A stretch of 64,000 nucleotides of DNA. It comes from Serilophus lunatus. Taxonomy: Eukaryota; Chordata; Aves; Passeriformes; Eurylaimidae. Both the position numbers and the translations under genes were made by a program. The stretch spans positions 225,293 to 289,292 of the forward strand of contig VXBA01003818.1 in NCBI GenBank assembly GCA_013399895.1, read 5' to 3'. Shown here piece by piece: positions 13,701-25,174 of this stretch; position 1 is the first letter of the stretch; every line of letters starts with the position of its first letter. The notes under the pieces were generated by a model. That model saw only the letters and a list, made by a program, of their open reading frames with translations. It had not been told where the DNA came from and did no database searches.

Positions 13701-16700
13701 AGATCTATTACATCCAGCACGTGATGCTTTATGTTGTGCCCATCTATCTGCTGCAGAAAGGAGGTAGGTTGATGGTTTACTCCAGGGGGGTTGAATTGGT
13801 CCCATTCAATGAAAAAACTGTGCTTACTGGATACCACCAGTTTTATTCTTATCCTTTTTTTGTAACCCATTTTCTCTGTGTTGTTGTCATAACCCAGGTA
13901 ACAACAACTTGTGTCAGGCGCTGAAATGGAAATTTAAAAAATGGTTAATGTGCACTGTCTTTTTGAGTAGCATCTCTTCCATCTTGTAACATTCTCAGTT
14001 GTTGTGGGGATGTATTTTTAAGACTTTTGTCTTACTACTGGAATTTAAAATGAACTGAAAAAAAATCGATGTTACATCCCCCATAAATACTAGTTGTCTA
14101 GTTTAGGCAGATTACAGAAATTCTGAAGCTCTAATGAAATGCAGTGATATATATTAGTGGAACGAACTAACTTACTTGTTATCTCTTCTGACAAGATTTC
14201 TATGTTCCATTCACTTATGCCATAATGGTTTATTAAATCCGTGAATCTCTGATTGTTCCCCTGATCAGTGATTTTTTTTCCAATTGTGGATCGTCAGAAG
14301 GCAATCCTGTATCTCCTCAGCCGCTGTGATGCTCTGCCCCCCTCTAGCGTTCACAGGCCTCCAGCTTCAGTTTCCAGCAGAGCTAAATTGTTTCATTCAG
14401 GAAAGAAAAGATGGTCATTCATGGTCCAGATGTTCAGTAGCCTCCAATGAAAGCCCTGAGAATATGATGTGAAGCGATGAGATACAGTTTAGAAAATGCT
14501 CAGAACAGTCAGCCTTTTCCATTCTGCTGGATCTGTTGTATTTTATATCAGAGTGAAACAAAACAAAAATGATTCAAAGGAAAAAGCGAAGTATTATACT
14601 TAAAAAAACCATTCTGTTTCTTTATCTTGTCAGAGAAATATGCCAGCCACTTTTAATCTTAATCCATCTTTGATATCTTAAAATTCTGGCAAATAATGCT
14701 AAAGTGCAGTGTACTTGTAGAAGTTACACAAAATCCTAGTCTTTGCAGCAGAAGCAGGGGGGAGGAGTGTGAGCAGCCATGGAGCACTCTGTAGGCAGTG
14801 ACAAACCAAGCTCTTGTAATGCCAATAAATGAGTTGTTGAAGTTCTCATCTGACATAATTTGGACATGTATGCCCTTTGCTTTAAGGTTTGGCCTTGGAT
14901 GTCACTTGGTGTTCCTTTAGGCTTTGGTGGTTTGGCTTGGCTTGGCTTTTCGTTTATTTTGAAGGAGAGGTTCTTCAGGGGACTGACAGGGACTGTGTTT
15001 GCAGTTTGAAGGGTTTAGTGTTGGTGTTGACACCCTGGTCCAGTTTTCTAAACCCTGTACCGGTATTTGCTGCCATCTAATGTTGATGTGATGGCAATGA
15101 ACTTGCCAAAAGAACTTAGTTGGCTGACTCTAGCAATTGAGATTGCTCTGGGCTGTGTAACTAATAACTGATCCTTTTCTTATGCACTTGGCTCCTTGTC
15201 ACCTGACTGTAACTCGTTAACATCCATGAACTCCTGCATTAGTTATAGTGCCACAGGTGATCTAATGTGTCTTTTTTGATGGAAAAATTACTCAAGCTTA
15301 ATTTGTTAATGTTTTGTCATTTCACTAGCACCTCTGTTTATAGTACCTTCTGAGTAGATCACACTCTTTTATCCTAAGTATGTCTTGAAAATTGCTTTTT
15401 CATCACTGGCATTGACCAGCATGCAACTCCATTTTAGTATTGTAAACAGAAATTTCCATCAGTGAATCTGTGGTTTATGATTGAGAGAAGTATTTGAAGG
15501 GTAGAAAACTGGAAAAAAATAAAAGAAATGGAGAGCAGAACAGCTGAAGCAGAGTGGATTTCAGGCTCAGTCCATACAGAGCTGCACACCCAAGTTTGCT
15601 GACATGCTAATCAGGTGTCACACCAGTCATTCACACACATTCAACTCCCTGCTGAAGTGTTTCCTTTTTGAGAGGAAACTGGATGACAGTAAGCAAGGAC
15701 TGCAATAATTTATTTTCAGTGTCTTCCTGCTGTTCATTACAGTGGTGCAGACAGGTCATGTTGCACTGGCAGCATCACCTTCATGTCCCTCCTGACCCGA
15801 GAAGTGTGGAGGTTTTACTGTGCTTAGCAAAGCACATGGGTGAGAGAGATTTTTTTAAACTCAGACTTCCGTGTTGCACAGTGAACTCACTGAAGCTCAA
15901 AGGCATATTCTGTCTTGGGGATTAAGACCTCTTTATCTCTTCCCTCTGTACTGAGTGAATATGAATTTCCATACTTCCCTTTCTTAATATATTTTCTAAG
16001 TCCATATATGCATGTACACATACACACACGTGCTAGGATAGACAAATGCTTGTGCACTATGGCTCCTCTTTCTTGGCTGCACCAAGAGGCTCTCATGCAA
16101 AATAGTTGCAGTGTGGATTTAACAGACCAGTGCAAGAGATTCCTAGCTCATTCAGTTCTTACACTAAGTATTTCTGCAGTTGGCTCTATTTCTGGATAAA
16201 TCTTTTGTGTCACCTGGGAATGCTGCCTAAAATTACAGTATTCATCCAGGGGCAGGACACAGCTTTCCAGAAATAGCTCGATGGGCTAAACCAGGCCTGT
16301 AGGTCACTGTTTTAGCTGGTCCTTAGAAAGAGAGATCTTTACTGCCCTGTCAAAAAAATTATGAAAGCTTTTGTAACTCCTGGGTTGGTTCACTGTAGTG
16401 TCAGGAGAGTGCAAGCACTGGCAAAAGGGAGCTGCTATGAATGGTAAAGGTGGGAGGGAGATGGGAACCACAGCAGTGCAGATTTAGAGCATTGAACCAA
16501 CCCCTTCATTGAAAGACTCCTGAAACTGATTTTATCTATAACTGAGCTGGTTTTATGAAACTATGTGAGTTTTGCTCTGATAATTATACTTTGTCCTGCT
16601 GGGGTACAGACAGCTGGGACAAGGCTGAGCGAGACAGCAGCAGAGGAAGTGTTGTGTCCCAAATTGCCACAACTTTTACAACAGTACATTATCCTGACCT

Positions 16701-19700
16701 TCTAAGATTGAGTTATTAGAGACCTTCAGTGGAGTTCAGGACAGCTTAGTTTTTCTTACTTCATAGTCATAATATAATGAAAAAGAATCTAGTTTGCATG
16801 GCATCAGCCTTAGATACTCTGTTCTTGTCTTGGTCCTCAAGCTGGTTTGGTCATGTTTTCAGATGGATTTGACAAGATTAGGTGTGCACTTTATTTCAGA
16901 ACTTCAAACCACATTGGTGTTTAATCAAAGTGGAATTATTATTTCCTTAGGGCAGTGAGCAAATGATATTATTCTACAACAGTTTTAAATAAAGTTGGAA
17001 ATAATAAGGGTTCATTTATAGCAGCTCCCTGACAGCGGCGCTCAGAGATAATCTGTCTTGTGTTTTGAGATCGCCAGCGTTATTTAGTTGACTTAATAAC
17101 TTCGGTAAGTGGAAGAGGATGTTAGTGTGGGGTGTTTTGGGGATTTTGTCCCTATGAACAGCTATCCCTGGAGTTCCAGGGTCCCCTCCGGTGGGTGCGC
17201 TGTGGGGATGCGGCCGCCAGGGGGCGCCCTGGAATGCCCGCTTCCCGCGGGTTCCGCACTGCGCTGCAGGGAGGGGATTCGGGGGGGGGGGGATTTTGGG
17301 GGGAGAAATCCTCTTTTTTTAGCCGAACCGGACAGTAATTGCCGTGCAGATTCTGAGCAGGCCTGTGTCTTGGCCTCATGTGTTTTAAGAGCTGATTTGC
17401 TGCGCACAACTATGCACAAATCCACAGACAACCTGAGAATTGAGTTGTTTCCTGGGAGTCAGAATTTTCTTCTCATTAGGCTGTATCTTTACGAGCAATG
17501 AAGAACCAGTCTCTGACTCAAGCCCAAAAGTCCTTTTCTTTTTCAATCTAAGTGTCTTCAAAAGTGACATCAGAAGAGAAGTTCTGTGGTGCTGTCAGGA
17601 AGTCAATAGAACTGGATGATTTTTTTTCCTTTCCCCTCCTCTCCTGGGGAGTGCATGCCTCAGTCACACTTCAGAAGCTGGGCAGAAGCAGCTCAGTGTA
17701 GCATTTTTGACCTAGGGAGAAGATGGGCTTGTTGGAAGATGTAAAACACAGATACCAAGTACAGAGGAAAGGATCATTTTTCTGGTGACTGTAAACTAGG
17801 AAAGTACAATTAAAGCAATTGAGGATGTAAACTTTTGCCTCTCGTTGGCTGTTAGGACTTGTTGGCTAAAGTGAGGGTTTACAGTATTTAAAGATTTTTT
17901 GGTTAGCTGTTTCATCCTTTCAGTCATTTTCCTTATGACACTTTCCTGTATTTAGCTGCATCTTTCCTTAGCTTTTTAAAGGACTTGTAAGCAGGCTTTC
18001 TTATACACCTTTAGTAGTACTCCAGGAAAAGTATCACTTTACATTTGGATGTACTTAGGCAGTCATAAATCTCGTTTATCTCCATCCTCATTGAAATAAT
18101 TGATCATGTAACAGCTCGTTCACTGAACCTCTTAGTTAATTGGAGACCTGTCGACTCTTCTGTATTGTTTTCCTACTCTCCTGCTGACTGTTCCATGTTC
18201 CTATTCCATCTTTTGTCTACCTGCTGCATCCCATGTATTAGATATAAATGTCTGGTTTGCTGTCCAGCTGTACTTGCACGGTGGCACTTAGAGCAGCAGG
18301 GTGCTGTGTGCAGTCACTCTGGCTGCAGGACAGTCTTGTTTGATGATCTAAGAGAGCTGGAGAGGAAGAGGAGGGGACATGTCTGTTCTGTGACCCTCTG
18401 AGCTTTATGCACTGGGCAGTTACAGCTTATTTGAAAGATGAAACCTCCCTCTGGGGGATGGAGAAATGTAAAAGGGTAGGTACTAGTATCTGGAAGAACT
18501 GCTACTATATGAAGGAAAAGGAAGAACTACTGCTGTTTCTTTATGGAAAAGATTCCTGAGAGGAGCAGGTAATATAAGATCCCTATCTGAGCTGGTTCTG
18601 TTGGGAGTAGCTGGCACTGAGGGGAACCAGAAACCTCCTGGCATAATTTTGAAATACACACATGGAATCAGAACAGTGTAGGGGAAACAGTGGATTTCAG
18701 GATCATCCTCTTGAGAACCTTTTTTCCTGTTTTCCCCTGAAAAGGAAGTTTGGTATCTAGGCCAGCTCAACAGGCCACACAGCTACAATTAACCCTTTGA
18801 TCAAGGGAAATAAAATGAAAACAAACTTGCCCTTACATTTTTATAAAATTGAAATTGAGAGAATTATATAGCTGCTCTGAGTTTTGGCTTAAACAGGTCC
18901 ATCTGTAATTGTGAGACTACTGAAGGAGAATGTAAAGCACTGGAGAACTTATAAAGGTCTATCAAATATAATGGGAATGAAACCAAGACATTAGAGCGAT
19001 TATTAAAAACCCTACTCAATTAAAAATATGTGCTATATTTAGGTTCTAATTCTCTAGTTCAAACAGAGGAGTAATTTTCTCCTGCATTATGCTTTCACAG
19101 AATTACAAAAGGAGTATCACTTTCTACTAAGTGGTATTCAAATTTTTACAAGATTATGTATTGAAAATTTTACATAAAAATAATAATTCATAAGAACACT
19201 TGAACTAGCAGAAGACATTGGAGAGAGGGAGCAGCATGAAGGAAATGGAGTCTCTTTGTTGATCTGTAGTTTTTTTTAAAGCCATGTTTCCTAGATGACA
19301 AAATTAATAACTTGGCATGTTTAAGGTCAACAAAATCTTGTTGCAGAAGCAGGTAGAGAACCCCAAACTCTTCAATCTGTATGGAATCCTTCTTATCAAT
19401 GCTGTTGAAGTATTGAAGTTTAAATTAAACTGAAATATCCACTGCTGTGGTATTTCAACACAGGAGCAAACACACAGCCTACCTACATGACCCTGATTTG
19501 GAATGGTCTTGACTGTGTGGGGCACGAGAGTTTCTGAGAAGGAGATCAGTGCCAGACTGGTAGTTGGATTAAATTTTTGTAAGTGCTTAATGTGTAAGAA
19601 TTGCCCATGATCCTTAGTAAATAGGGAGTGAAACTCTCTGCTACTACCGATTCAAATTGATTTCCTCTGCAAACAGCAAGGAGCTTTTGCCAAAGCCAAC

Positions 19701-22700
19701 ACAGGCCCTTCAAACAACCACTCAGCTGGGTCTCAATTTTCCTGTTTGTGTGTTTCTGTTAACAGACTGTGTACCACAGAAAGTAGACCACGCTGCTCCA
19801 TTAAAGAGCCATCTGTTGAATAGCAGGACTGTAGAATAAAAAAATCTATAGTAGTTATTTATTTAATGAGAAAGGTACAGAAAATCCCAGGTATGAATTT
19901 AAAATTAGTTTCCCAAAACATACTTGGGAATCCAGAGCACAATGAAATGTTGTCCTGGGGAGGTCGGTGTTTCCTTTCTGTCCTTTGATAATTCTGCTGC
20001 TGAAAATCACACCATTGTTTTCCAAAGTCTAACAAGGAGGGATTTTTCTAGTACAAAGCAAGACCAAAAATCTGTAGAGAGCAGGAGTTGCTGATGTATA
20101 TTTTGAAGTTTTGCAACAGGGAGAGGATGTAGCAGAATGAAATTCTTGGCTGGGGGAACCTGAGTAACTCTCCTGAGGAACATCTATGAAACATGATTCC
20201 TTGACTAGATTGAAGCTGGACATGAGAAGCCTGGGTTCAAAGCCAAATTATGCCACTGATCTGTGTTATCTTGTGCAATTTCCATAGTCTTTTAGTGACT
20301 GCTGTCTCCCTCTGTTCTCATTTCATAGCTGGGTTCACTTGTCTATTTTGGTGTTTATACCCTACCTGCACTGTAAATCACTTGGAGATCTTTCTGTTTT
20401 AGCTTTCCTACCACCAGGCTTTGTCAAATACTTTTGAAATAACACAGGCAACTGCCAACAGATGACTTCACGTGAAACCTAATTTGGTTTAGCACTGCTT
20501 GGCTGGTTCCCAGGAGCTGCTTTGATACCTTATTTAAATTTTATGTTGTGTTTTGTATCTAGGTTAAACATGCACCTAGAACTGCAAAGACAATATAAAT
20601 AAATTTTGCAAGTCAAACAATGTTTTCTTTACAGCTGAAGAGGGAGCAACAAAGAGTTTCTGTAAAGCTTGACCAGGTCACCTAAAGTTGGTGCAGCCAA
20701 AAATAGAGCCATGATCACCTGCACTCTGACACTAAGGCTGGTTCCTCCTCTCTTGCTCTCTGTAATGAAAAACCATATTCAAGGTGGTGTCACATATCTG
20801 ATGTTTTCAGGCCATGGAGTTTAATGATTAGCATTGCTGTTTAAGTAAAGACTTCTGTACCATTTTCTAAATAGGATGCCAGCTCTTAGCTCACACTTGC
20901 CAAGGGCATTCCAAGAATTACTGTTGTGAATTTTTTCCCTTTACCTGTAGGGCTTAAAGTTATTCATGGAGAGTTTGCTTTTACCTTTGGATTTTACAGT
21001 TCAGATGCTTTTGATCCTCACCTTTCCACTGGATAAGAAATCTTACAAGCTGCCTTATGCTTTCCAAGTAGTTTCTGTGCTGCTATTTATCATGGTTGCA
21101 CCAAGTCACAGCTTGCTCACTGAAACACAACACCATGCTGTTCCTGGGTAATTACACCAATACCATTTCTCACTGAGGCCAGGAGTGATGTGTGAGGTGC
21201 AGATGTGCTGCTGTCATTCAAACATGCAATCAGTGTCTTCCTCTGTGGATTAGCAGCAGAGCACTTTTCTTGTGAGTGGACAGTGGATACTTGTGCAGTT
21301 TTAGACAACAGTGAATAGGTAATTTTGAATCTGGCATTCACAAAATGCTGTTTAACTAAACTTATTTCAGGTAGCTGCTGCAAAATCAATCTGGACAGGC
21401 ATGATGGGTACAAACTATGGAAGAAAACTACGTAGAAAAGAATTTTCCAAGGGCAACAGATTGAGAAGGCATTCCTCTAGAAGCTTTAAACGTGAGAAGG
21501 GATGCTTTTTTATATGGTGATGTGGTACCAGCAGTGACTTGTATTTATCTACACAGGATGCCATACATAGGCATATTCAAAGCAGCTGTGCTCTGGTGGT
21601 TCTGTGGTAGCTGAACTCTGCATGTGGAGTTGTTTGAGTTCCCACTAGCCTTGTACAGTGTATGCTGATGTCTGTAATTACTTCCTGGTAATTACTGAAT
21701 GTGCCAGCTAAGGCTGGTATCAATATTGCACTCTGTGCTTTAAGCTGCCCTTTGAGTGCTGGATACATGTCCCAATATTTAATAATATCTAATGGATCAG
21801 AGAGCAGATAAAAGCAGATAAAAATTGCCAGTCTATTTTTATAATCCTCTGAAACACAGCAGCTGAGCAGCATGACATTGTGCATTTTTCTTTTGTGTTC
21901 TGAGATTAATTTACTGAAGTCATAAGGAAAATAATATTTTTCACATCTCTTGCACTGAAATTTTCATGTATGCTGGTAAGAGCCTTGAGAACTCTGTAAA
22001 CTTGTTTTGTTCTCACCATATGAAATTTGAATATTTAATTCCCAAAATAGACTTGTATCTATGGGTACTTTTATTAGATCTAGAATGTACTAAGGAAATC
22101 AGTTCAGGGAACATTTGTTTTGTCAGTAAATAGACAAAACCTGGTTTCAGGAGGAGAGAGAAAGGTGGGAATAACATATCTTCTGCTTCCTTTGAAAGGA
22201 AAAATATTTTGTAGTATCTACTGATTATCAAACTGTTTGTATCTGAAAACACCTCCACAGCAGTTTTCATTTAAAAGCACTGCCTGTCACTAATGGATTG
22301 GCTTCATACAGCTCTTCTATTTCTTGGCATGATTGGTGTAAGTTCCTTTTTAGTATTTATTAAACCATAATAAAATGAGGAAATGGCAATGCTGTGCTGT
22401 AATGTGGTGCTATGCAGGAGGTGCTACCTAAGTCAGTTCTGTGTATGCTGAAGTCACAGTCCCTGCAAGAAGCAGGTGTTTAAGTATAAACAACCTGATT
22501 TTTGAAGATTCATTGTACAGTATTACTGTATTTTAAAATTGTGTAGTACTAATGTGGAAGAAGGAAGAATGAGGTAAAAATCATGGGTGTTGGTGGAAAA
22601 TAGGCAAATTTAATGAGGTAACGTGCTGTACATTTTACTGCTGGACCAGAAGGAGGGACGAAGCTGATCAGGATGCTCCAGGTAAGAAATAAAGCTTCAA

Positions 22701-23540
22701 ATATTAATTACTGTAATGGTATTGAGTAGGTTATCAGCTCAAGCCAGATGTCCTGACATCCACAGAGCAGGAGAGAGAGGATTATTGTTGAGTGTTTGAT
22801 GGATGCAGCAATGCAGCTGAATACTAATGTGTTCTTTCTTTTCAAGGTATCTACACTCCAGAACCACTCTGCAATTTCTGGTGGGCTCTTTTATCCACAG
22901 GGTTTATGTTTGTGTATCATTTTAGCATCTTGCAGATTCTGGGATTGGTAAGTAAACACAGGTTAATAAATGGATAGTTTGCAAATACATTCGAAGTAAA
23001 AACAATGACTAGTTTGTTTCAGTGTCCAGATCTACATGGATAAGGCTACTTTCATGCAAATTGCATGTTCTAACAAGCATTTGAATCTCATACTTTGCAA
23101 GTATTGGTAAAGAATTTTGCAGGTACAGAACCAATCTATATAAATCCATCTATTAAATGCACAATGAAATTTGGATCTGATTGCTTTCTTAAAGCTGCCC
23201 AACTTGTGCTGAGCAAAAGTGTCACCTAAACATTTTTGATTATTATGGTAATTTCAAAATTACTGTTTTAAGTGTCTGAATCAATGCAGCACAAAAAGAT
23301 TGCTAATTTATAAATTTGTTGTTGCTTTCTCAGGTTACAGAAGTGAATTTGAACAACATGTTGTGCCCAGCCATCTCAGATCCTTTTTATGGGCCCTGGT
23401 ATCGAATCTGGGCATCTGGACATCAGACTCTCATGACCATGACTCATGGGAAGCTTGTAATCCTACTGTTTTACACTGCTGTCCCCATCTTTAAATGTAG
23501 CATGGACTTTCTTAGATTCCCAGCTAAGAAAATAGACTGA
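4716..23540 (+). CDS. TMEM164: TMEM164 (transmembrane protein 164), 3' part of coding sequence, five joined exons
   Basis: The join 4716-4765, 6217-6283, 13685-13763, 22847-22947, 23334-23540 reads in frame to a TGA and gives about 168 C-terminal residues of a protein that is roughly 300 residues in human. Every junction has AG/GT borders, with intron phases 2, 0, 1 and 0. The recognised stretches are IFLLACPPC, LQMHMLNGALLALLFP, YYIQHVMLYVVPIYLL, VTEVNLNNMLCPAISDPFYG and the terminal PAKKID, all hallmarks of TMEM164. At least four hydrophobic segments are visible, fitting a multi-pass membrane protein. From the literature, TMEM164 is an acyltransferase that forms arachidonoyl ether phosphatidylethanolamine and promotes ferroptosis; the cysteine reported as catalytic appears to lie in the preceding exon, outside the window. 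The gene faces AMMECR1 tail to tail, as in mammals. The identification is very secure; the function rests on mammalian work. Confidence 0.96.
4766..6216 (+). other. TMEM164: TMEM164 intron
   Basis: This 1451-bp GT-AG intron follows phase 2. The overlapping short open frames near 5150-5500 on both strands look like chance and match no family I know. Nothing else was recognised. Confidence 0.85.
6217..6283 (+). CDS. TMEM164: TMEM164 coding exon
   Basis: This is a 67-bp exon with acceptor TTTTTGAAG and donor CTG/GTGAGT. Its first base completes the split Arg codon, and 22 codons follow, beginning LQMHMLNGALLALLFPVV. The run of Leu, Ala, Phe and Val is a transmembrane helix. As I recall it, the human protein has Lys where the split codon gives Arg here, a conservative change. 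The exon ends in phase 0. Confidence 0.95.
6284..13684 (+). other. TMEM164: TMEM164 intron
   Basis: This 7.4-kb GT-AG intron has phase 0. It holds a (TGAA)4 microsatellite at 10906-10921 and otherwise unremarkable unique-looking sequence. I found no supported exon or RNA gene. Confidence 0.85.
10906..10921. repeat. (TGAA)4 microsatellite
   Basis: There are four perfect TGAA units, preceded by a related TGAG. It lies in a TMEM164 intron and is too short to be highly unstable. Confidence 0.8.
13685..13763 (+). CDS. TMEM164: TMEM164 coding exon
   Basis: This is a 79-bp exon after TTCCACAG, with donor GGAG/GTAGGT. It encodes LPFEMEIYYIQHVMLYVVP and continues through a hydrophobic helix to QKG, ending one base into a Gly codon (phase 1). 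The His in IQHVML lies within the membrane-associated core of the family. The frame joins cleanly to the next exon at 22847. Confidence 0.95.
17185..17300. promoter_or_regulatory. Small CpG/GC-rich patch within the TMEM164 intron
   Basis: The patch stands out sharply from its AT-rich surroundings. It has several CpGs, a NotI site (GCGGCCGC, 17210-17217), CCCGCGGG-type sequence and a run of 12 G at 17281-17292 followed shortly by another G run. It could be an intronic regulatory element or insulator. It is too short for a classical CpG island, and I see no coupled first exon. Confidence 0.5.
17211..17229 (+). promoter_or_regulatory. Predicted CTCF binding site
   Basis: The sequence CGGCCGCCAGGGGGCGCCC aligns to the standard 19-bp CTCF motif, with its invariant CCAGGGGGCGC core fully matched. 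The differences fall at weakly constrained flanking positions and at one adjacent base (G for A before the core CC). The strong core and the CpG context make this the best regulatory motif in the window. Confidence 0.6.
20228..20400 (+). mobile_element. MIR-like (tRNA-derived CORE) SINE remnant
   Basis: It starts GCCTGGGTTCAAAGCC, resembling the B-box region of MIR, and continues with the ATGCCACTGATCTGTGT and CTTGTGCAATTTCC blocks in MIR order. It closes with a GTAAATCACTTGGAGATCTT tail, like the 3' end shared by old amniote SINEs. It is heavily diverged, so the family could be MIR or another CORE-SINE. Confidence 0.6.
22847..22947 (+). CDS. TMEM164: TMEM164 coding exon
   Basis: This is a 101-bp exon after a strong polypyrimidine acceptor (TTCTTTCTTTTCAAG), with donor TTG/GTAAGT. 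Two bases complete a Gly codon and 33 codons follow. They start IYTPEPLCNFWWALL and include a hydrophobic helix ending VYHFSILQILGL. The phase is 0 at the 3' end. A short intron of 386 bp separates it from the terminal exon. Confidence 0.95.
22948..23333 (+). other. TMEM164: TMEM164 last intron (386 bp)
   Basis: This short phase-0 intron runs from GTAAGT to CTTTCTCAG and contains no other recognisable feature. Confidence 0.9.
23334..23540 (+). CDS. TMEM164: TMEM164 terminal coding exon
   Basis: The exon begins after GCTTTCTCAG and codes for 68 residues to the TGA at 23538-23540. Conserved motifs in order are VTEVNLNNMLCPAISDPFYG, WYRIWASGHQTLMTMTHGK, a final membrane helix (LVILLFYTAVPIF) and the C-terminal FPAKKID. 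The His residues in GHQT and THGK sit in the most conserved stretch. The region around the last helix (AVPIFKCSMDFLRF) looks less conserved than the rest. The exon continues into the 3' UTR. Confidence 0.96.
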   Translation, partial: VTEVNLNNMLCPAISDPFYGPWYRIWASGHQTLMTMTHGKLVILLFYTAVPIFKCSMDFLRFPAKKID

Positions 23541-23848
23541 AAGTTCTCCCCATGGAGTTGTACATGCAGGAAGCAGAGATACCTATACTGGAAAACAAAG
23601 AGGAGGGATGACAGGACAATGGCTTTATACTTCTCCCCACAGTTTATTGCCTCAAAAACACCTCTGTAATCAAGTGAGGGTTTTTTTTTACCTGCTGTTT
23701 CTCACTGCCTATTGCCAATGGCAAAATTAGTGGCCTTATTCTGGTAAAGGTTTGTGTTTTATACATTTTGTACAGATTACAGTAGAATCTTGCTAAGCCA
23801 CCATTTAAAATTAGGCCAGGACCTGTTCCAGCAAAGAGAGTGGCAGTG

Positions 23849-23856
23849 CTACCTCA
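23849..23856 (+). promoter_or_regulatory. let-7 family 8-mer seed site in TMEM164 3' UTR
   Basis: The octamer CTACCTCA is an exact let-7/miR-98 8-mer site. It lies 309 bases after the stop codon, in an AT-rich and probably accessible context. Let-7 is identical across vertebrates. Whether this site is conserved or used is not shown. Confidence 0.35.
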
Positions 23857-24796
23857 TTTTATTTTCCATTAAATATAAGTACACTTATAATATGGGATAG
23901 GAAATAATGCTGCATTGCAACACTCCGCTGTTGTGAATGAACACATGTTGAACCACATGGTCCTGGCTTAGCTCCTAGAACTTGAATGTTCCAAAATGGT
24001 CACAGGAAATCTCCCAGCTGTAAGTGCAGAGGAGTGAGGTTCTACTGTATTTTCTTTAAGCTGGTTGAAAATGTTGGGGAACAATAATTCATTCAAAAAA
24101 ATACTTACGTAGTTTGCTTATTTTTAAATCAACTACTTAATTCCTAAGCTGCTGTGGATAATATCTGTCAAAGTCCCATCGTAACTTGATGCTTTGAAGA
24201 TGCTTTTATGTGGGTGAGTGGAAAAAAATCATGTTGAAATAATTTCAAAAGACCATGTTATGTATAAGCTGTGGTAAGATATTGCATCCACTGTTCTGTC
24301 TCGACTTGGAACAAAACGTTTTTTCACTTAGGTTAGACTGGAGAAGGAGTGGAGATATGAAGTCCATTGTAATGATCAGTTTTCTTTTTCTTAGTAGCTT
24401 TTGAAACATTCCTGCTCTGTCTGCACTGATCCTCGATGAGTTGACTAGTCAGAAAAGAAACAAAATGAAACTGTTCTCTCCCTACAGCTCTAACACATTC
24501 TGTGTACTGATTTTAAAATACAGATATAAAAGGGAAGTCAAATCAGTGCAGGCCTCTACTGCAAAGAACATGTTCCAGTTTGCTAGTGTGAATAAATCTT
24601 CTGTCAATATGTCTTTGGGAGAACAGGGTGTATGTAGATGGGCAGAATGATAAACAGCAAACAGTGTGTACCTGTTCCAACTGTACAAGGCTAGAGGAGA
24701 AACTGTTGGGCAGAAAGATGGGGAAATCCTGAGTGTTCTTCCAGAATTGTGAGTCTAGTACGCAGACTGCTGGGTTTTGGGGCTGCAGGTTTTTGT

Positions 24797-24804
24797 TGTA
24801 CATA
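24797..24804 (+). promoter_or_regulatory. Pumilio-type element in TMEM164 3' UTR
   Basis: TGTACATA matches the Pumilio consensus TGTANATA on the transcribed strand, with AT-rich flanks. This is motif evidence only; such 8-mers occur by chance in AT-rich UTRs. Confidence 0.25.
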
Positions 24805-25146
24805 AATTTGTTGCAATTTATAGATTCATTCTGTTATCAAAGCTGTGACTTGTAAGATAAAGCATAACCATCATACCTCCTTCAGCTGGATCACCTGAAG
24901 GGATGTTCTGAAGTTAGGGTACAGTCATTTATACCTCAGGTGGGAAAAGTAAGAACAAGAAGTAGTTGATTTTTGGTATTTTTCCTTTAAAAAGCAACAT
25001 TTTCACTAGTGAGGGAACAAGTGGCTGCTTCAAATATTTTTAATCTACGTGATTAGAAAAAGTACTCCTTGATCAGAAAGTTATTGTCCCACATTCTGAT
25101 TTACAAACTAGTTTCTGGTTTTCTCCCATGCCTTGCTGAGTGTGTC

Positions 25147-25174
25147 TGTGTATATATATTTATATATATACACA
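25147..25174 (+). repeat. Perfect 12-bp AT-rich inverted repeat
   Basis: TGTGTATATATA and its exact reverse complement flank a 4-base loop (TTTA). A canonical AATAAA begins two bases further on, at 25176. The element is a TA-microsatellite-like palindrome within the TMEM164 3' UTR. Confidence 0.75.

Larger units (their letters stand above)
13764..22846 (+). other. TMEM164: TMEM164 intron
   Basis: This 9.1-kb GT-AG intron has phase 1. It contains a small CpG-rich patch with a CTCF-like motif (about 17185-17300) and a MIR-like SINE remnant (20228-20400), both listed separately. The remainder is AT-rich with no supported gene. Confidence 0.85.

Noticed and set aside
17109..17501. 130-codon open frame over the CpG-rich patch
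   Set aside because: High GC removes stop codons. Frames on both strands stay open here, and the product is Gly/Pro/Arg-rich with no domain. No first-exon or donor evidence supports it.
1..23333. MIR652, which is hosted by a TMEM164 intron in human
   Set aside because: I looked for its mature sequence and hairpin and saw no match. It may be mammal-specific or sit in an intron outside the window.
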